This document shows, one piece after another, positions 29,103-32,559 of a stretch of DNA of 32,559 bases (position 1 is its first letter; every line of letters starts with the position of its first letter). The translations under genes were made by a program, and so were the position numbers. The notes below the pieces were generated by a model, which was not told where the DNA came from, searched no databases, and saw nothing but the letters and a program-made list of their open reading frames with translations. Location: NCBI GenBank assembly GCA_029298735.1, contig JANSLP010000350.1, forward strand, positions 1 to 32,559, given 5' to 3'. The stretch comes from Ophiostoma sp. CBS 140.51 (taxonomy: Eukaryota > Ascomycota > Sordariomycetes > Ophiostomatales > Ophiostomataceae).

Positions 29103-30224
29103 TCAGTGCCGTGTCGGGCTGACGCTGCCACCGCTGCTGCTGTGAGACTCCCTGACCTTGGGCGAGTGTTGGCCACTATGCGTTGTGTGTGATGGGCGAC
29201 GGCTACCTGGTGCTCCATCACGTGTCCCGGCAGTGCTGATGTTCCGGGCAGCCATCATCTCCGGCCCCGGGCTGCGGCCCAAACGGCTGCCAGCAGTTCC
29301 TGGTGCCCGTGCTGCGTAGTATCCACCCGGGCCATCGACACCACGGTATGGTGCACTACCGACAGGCACAGCCGTTACTACTTTCGGCTGCCGAGCACGG
29401 CGAATTTCGCTGATGACGGCGACCACGAACCAGAAGAACCACACAATAGCGGCCACAATAATGTAGGCCACTTTGATCGAGTAAGCGGCGTTGGCGAGGC
29501 GCAGGCCCAGGCCGCCGTTGACGATACCGACAGTAATGCCGATGCGGCCGTTCCACAAGTGCATGTGAGACCAAAATGTGCGGCGGCCGAGCTGTTTGAA
29601 CTTTGCGTGATGGATGAAGCCGAGTATGGGCTGGAAGAAAAGGGTGGCGAGGGTGACAATACCCATGATGGGGTGGATGTTGGTGCTAGGATTGGAGAGC
29701 TGGATGGGATGAAAGTTAGCGAGTGATAACAATAACAATCTGCAGGCAAAGGGAGGGGCAACAAAGCTTACCAGAGATCCTCCTGTGAACGGAATTCTGA
29801 CCATCTTGACCAGGTAGATACCGAGCGCGGCAGCCGCCACATACAGCAAAAATGCCATCATCTGGAAGATACCGTGGGCCCAGATGGCGAAACGGCCGGG
29901 GACAACGCGCATCAAAATCGAACCGACTGGAAAGAGGACGACAATTGAGAGCGAGGCCAGAATGCCGTGGATGGTGCGGTAGTGAATAGCGTCCTGGAGG
30001 CTGATACCAAAGAGGCCGGGGAAACCGTTTCCGTTGCGACCACCGGCGATGCCCCCGTTGCTGTTTCCGCCGTTTCCACTACCACCAAATGGGCCGTTGC
30101 TGCCAAAGGGGCCGTAGTGTAGTTGAAGGTCGATGGGGCTGTCCGTGTCGGCGGCGAGGACTGTTATGGCTGCAACAAGGAGGGAGGCCACGAGGCCCAG
30201 CCTTGATTGTGGTGATGGAGACAT
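29103..30224 (-). CDS. Secretory-pathway cytochrome b561-like membrane protein
   Basis: Transmembrane electron-transfer protein of the b561/ferric-reductase-like group that follows DOMON domains in many fungal proteins; here no DOMON domain is present. Exons 30224-29772 and 29699-29103 give 349 aa. A signal peptide (residues about 1-25, LVASLLVAAITVLAA) precedes a Gly/Asn-rich linker, then five or six hydrophobic helices. Candidate haem His are H86 (RTIHG), H117 (WAHGIF), H160 (NIHPIMG) and H182 or H198 (GFIHHAK, SHMHLWNGRIG). A basic, Ser/Pro-rich cytosolic tail of about 90 residues follows. The 72-nt intron (GTAAGC, GCTAAC, ATCCAG) is stop-free and in frame, so retention would add 24 residues between helices. 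It probably moves electrons across the plasma membrane, for example for extracellular metal or lignocellulose redox chemistry (inference). Confidence 0.88.
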   Translation of the reverse strand: MSPSPQSRLGLVASLLVAAITVLAADTDSPIDLQLHYGPFGSNGPFGGSGNGGNSNGGIAGGRNGNGFPGLFGISLQDAIHYRTIHGILASLSIVVLFPVGSILMRVVPGRFAIWAHGIFQMMAFLLYVAAAALGIYLVKMVRIPFTGGSLVSFVAPPFACRLLLLSLANFHPIQLSNPSTNIHPIMGIVTLATLFFQPILGFIHHAKFKQLGRRTFWSHMHLWNGRIGITVGIVNGGLGLRLANAAYSIKVAYIIVAAIVWFFWFVVAVISEIRRARQPKVVTAVPVGSAPYRGVDGPGGYYAARAPGTAGSRLGRSPGPEMMAARNISTAGTRDGAPGSRRPSHTTHSGQHSPKVRESHSSSGGSVSPTRH

Positions 30225-31209
30225 GGTGGTGATGTGTGTGTGTGTATTCTGTCGTGAAGAAAGTCGTCGATATTGCAGGTGGTGCCAACGAGGATGCAAA
30301 GAGTTTGAACAGAAACAAAGTACGACCAGAGTATGTTCACAGGAAAGGGGTAGTGGCGCTGATATAAATGGATCAAAGTTCAGGTCAAGATGTACCCAAT
30401 GCTGGGGGGATTCTGGGGATGCTAAATGAATTTAAAGTAAAAACAAAGAGCTCCTTCCGTGAATAAACTATGGAGGTGTGCCGGGATATGGGAAGATATA
30501 TATGTTTGACAAGGAGGGGAATGACGTTGGGCGGTATTGATGCCAAGAGAGGCTCCGCGGTTCAATATCAGATATGTTAAATGTGGATTGAGGGACGTGT
30601 AGATGTGATGTGGGTGTAGGCTAATCGGCGCTTCTTGTCGATGATCTTCACAGGGGTGTTATAGAAAGCATGAACGTATGCAATAACAAGCGGATGTGTA
30701 GAGAGACACGAGACTGAAAGGAAATATCAGGTGCGTTATGAGAAAAAATGAAACGGAAAAGCAGAGGGTCATCAACCGTTTAAACACAATCGAGGAGTAA
30801 AGACTGCGGAACGTCCCTCCCCACCTTCTTCAGTCTTTGATATTACTGTCCTGCTATTGTTAATATGCGGAGGCTGACGATGCGGCGCAGGGACGGAGAA
30901 AAAAAAGAGGGAAATGGACAAGGGTTAAAGAGCAATATCAAAGAGGGTTCGCCTTTTGTCTTGGCCCGCGGCCTCTTTCTCTCAAGGGCGGGACGGGACA
31001 ACGAAGAGGTGTCTGTGACCCTGTAGTGCGGTTTCTCAAGGGAGGAGAGAGAGCAGAGGAGGCGCAAGCCGTCGATCATAGACGGCTGGTGCTCTCTTTT
31101 ATTTTTGAAGACGTTGACTGACGCACCTGTATTGCCGGAGCTCAAATTGGGGAACTCCCACAACAGGACATGCAGGACATGCCAGAGTCCGCACAACCAC
31201 CTCAGTAAC

Positions 31210-31375
31210 CCAAGGTGTGACGACACTTGGTTCGGCCTTGTAGGTCACAGCTTAATTCCACTCGAGGGCCCTTACTCTTGTTCTTTTGAGATGCACCTTT
31301 TCCCCTGTTCATCTCAAGGTCCTATCACAGGACGTGCGATTGGAAATGCAAGTATTCTCGGATGGACTGCCGAGA
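31210..31375 (+). other. Run of four short hairpins
   Basis: Within 166 bases lie CCAA(G)GTGT/ACACTTGG (31210-31230, loop gacg), TTGAGATG/CATCTCAA (31286-31317), GTCCT/AGGAC (31319-31333) and TCTCGG/CCGAGA (31356-31375). None matches a snRNA, snoRNA, RNase P or SRP core that I know. It could be a structured transcript or chance. Confidence 0.3.
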
Positions 31376-32313
31376 TAAACCTGTTTTGTTTTATTTTTCC
31401 GCTTCTTGTACTGTTCCTGCTTTCGGTGCTTTTGAGACCGACCTCCGTGCTTGATGCAGGCCAAGAAACCACGACGTGAGCACTACTGCACATGTACAAT
31501 TCGAAACGCGTCAGCTCTTTTGCGTTCCACAGTCTCTTGACATTTTGCTGATTGTGTTGATTTTGCCATGTCCATTGAGTTCTCCGTGCGAGGCACACTG
31601 CTGCAAATCGGCGGCACAATATTCAGTTACAGTTCAAAGCAGTAAAATCAGCCTTACATTCACCACCGTGGGAGGGATGATTGAAGGGCATCACGGGTCG
31701 AAGAAAGCCGTCGAAATAGTTCAAGGGTATCGCAGGTGGATAATCCGTGTGGCTGGGTGGGATACCTAACACCATCTGAGTATTTATTGACTTTGAGAGA
31801 GCCGCATGCTGGAAAACCCAAAAATACGACTGCCAGGCGTTTGGGACAGACATACTACGTGTGAATAAAAATAACCAAAAATAAAAGGGCCGACACGAAG
31901 TCAAGTCATGCAGATTCAGAAACAAAAGACGAGAGAATCGATGAAGAGCTAAGCCAGCACATCATCGTCCTGTCCCCTCATCGCCTCTAAAAGCGGCATA
32001 AATGTGCAAGGCATAAGGCGTTAAATGGGATTGTTTTCACGGAGAAAAAAGAGCAGACAGACAACAAAAGGGTAATATCAGCCTCTGCTATTCATTTATT
32101 TGTTTAAGTGCTTTCTGCCGGCAAGTCGGTACCAATCATTCATGCTGGAACATCATCCTTTAGGCCCCTGCATGAGCTGTCTTCCTTACCATCCACTGCA
32201 AATTCGTGCGCACATCGCCCTGTTCGGGCACAGACGACGTGCAATCGGTGCCGGGTCTACAGAGTTCGTGCCCGTAGCAGTTCCCAAAATATGGAGAGGC
32301 TGACCAAAGATCT

Positions 32314-32333
32314 ACGACTAAATATTTAGTCGT
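32314..32333. repeat. Perfect 20-bp palindrome, AT core
   Basis: ACGACTAAAT and its complement ATTTAGTCGT abut with no spacer. The start of the downstream gene, if any, is outside the window, so its role is unknown. Confidence 0.55.
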
Positions 32334-32559
32334 CCTCGAAGTTTTAACACCTGCCAGTAATAAATGTGCTTTTGAAAAAGAAGAAAATTGAATATCGTCT
32401 TTTTTTTTCAATCTCACTCTTTGAGACGTCTTTAAATCCAACTCAGAGTACTGCTTTTTTATGTTTTCTTATGAGTTTTTCTCAAAAGAGTTGTTTTTAT
32501 TTGATTTCTTTTTTCTTTTCAAACAAAAACCCTTTAAGAACGAAAAATATATAAAATAT

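Larger units (their letters stand above)
30225..32559. other. 2.3-kb intergenic right end
   Basis: No ORF here shows a known family, a splice-supported gene model or gene-like codon use; the longest (127 codons, minus, 31226-30843) is Ser/Leu-rich without motifs. The last 200 bases are AT-rich with T- and A-runs. The stretch may be the b561-like gene promoter plus flank of a gene outside the window. Confidence 0.5.

Noticed and set aside
30843..31226. 127-codon minus-strand ORF
   Set aside because: Composition is low-complexity and no family similarity or splice-supported extension is seen.
1..32559. CRISPR arrays, rRNA genes, telomere repeats or an intact transposon
   Set aside because: None is seen; the organism is a fungus, and CCCTA-like words at 2334 are an isolated palindrome, not a telomeric array.

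Overview
The window is nuclear DNA of a filamentous ascomycete (Pezizomycotina; genus not resolvable by eye). The reasons are short GT-AG introns of mostly 50-100 nt with CTAAC-type branch sites, fungal Zn2Cys6 regulators, typical fungal transporter families, a tRNA-Tyr with a 13-nt intron, and a left edge with the dinucleotide signature of repeat-induced point mutation (RIP). Exon limits were inferred by hand from protein-family continuity plus splice signals.

Region 1 (1-640): AT-rich RIP-like sequence, a purine tract and a decayed tRNA-Ser-like element.

Region 2 (638-10802): a compact amine or amino-acid catabolism cluster. It holds an aldehyde dehydrogenase (-), an amino acid/choline/GABA-type permease (-), an FAD amine oxidase of the DAO superfamily (+), a Zn2Cys6 regulator (-) and a second DAO-type oxidase (+). 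The logic is uptake, oxidative deamination to an aldehyde, then oxidation to an acid, which resembles bacterial Puu polyamine catabolism (inference). The cluster is decaying. The regulator has two in-frame nonsense codons, the second oxidase has two mutually compensating frameshifts, and the permease has a frameshift in its last membrane segment. The aldehyde dehydrogenase and first oxidase look intact.

Region 3 (10803-25242): a Zn2Cys6 regulator (+), an MFS transporter (-), a phytanoyl-CoA-dioxygenase-like Fe(II)/2-oxoglutarate oxygenase (-), a DHA2-type MFS transporter (+) and a large regulator combining two C2H2 fingers with a Zn2Cys6 cluster (-). Long intergenic stretches carry repeated CGGATC motifs and a hairpin with CGG-N7-CCG.

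Region 4 (25243-32559): a LigB/DODA-type extradiol dioxygenase whose first coding exon is only 4 nt, a tRNA-Tyr(GTA), a 147-aa orphan protein, a secreted or membrane cytochrome-b561-like protein, and a 2.3-kb right end with no recognisable gene but with local hairpins and a perfect 20-bp palindrome.

I found no CRISPR array, rRNA or intact transposon. No wholly new system is proven. The most notable observations are the partly pseudogenised oxidase cluster next to RIP-like DNA, the two stop-free in-frame introns, and several strong palindromes in promoters.
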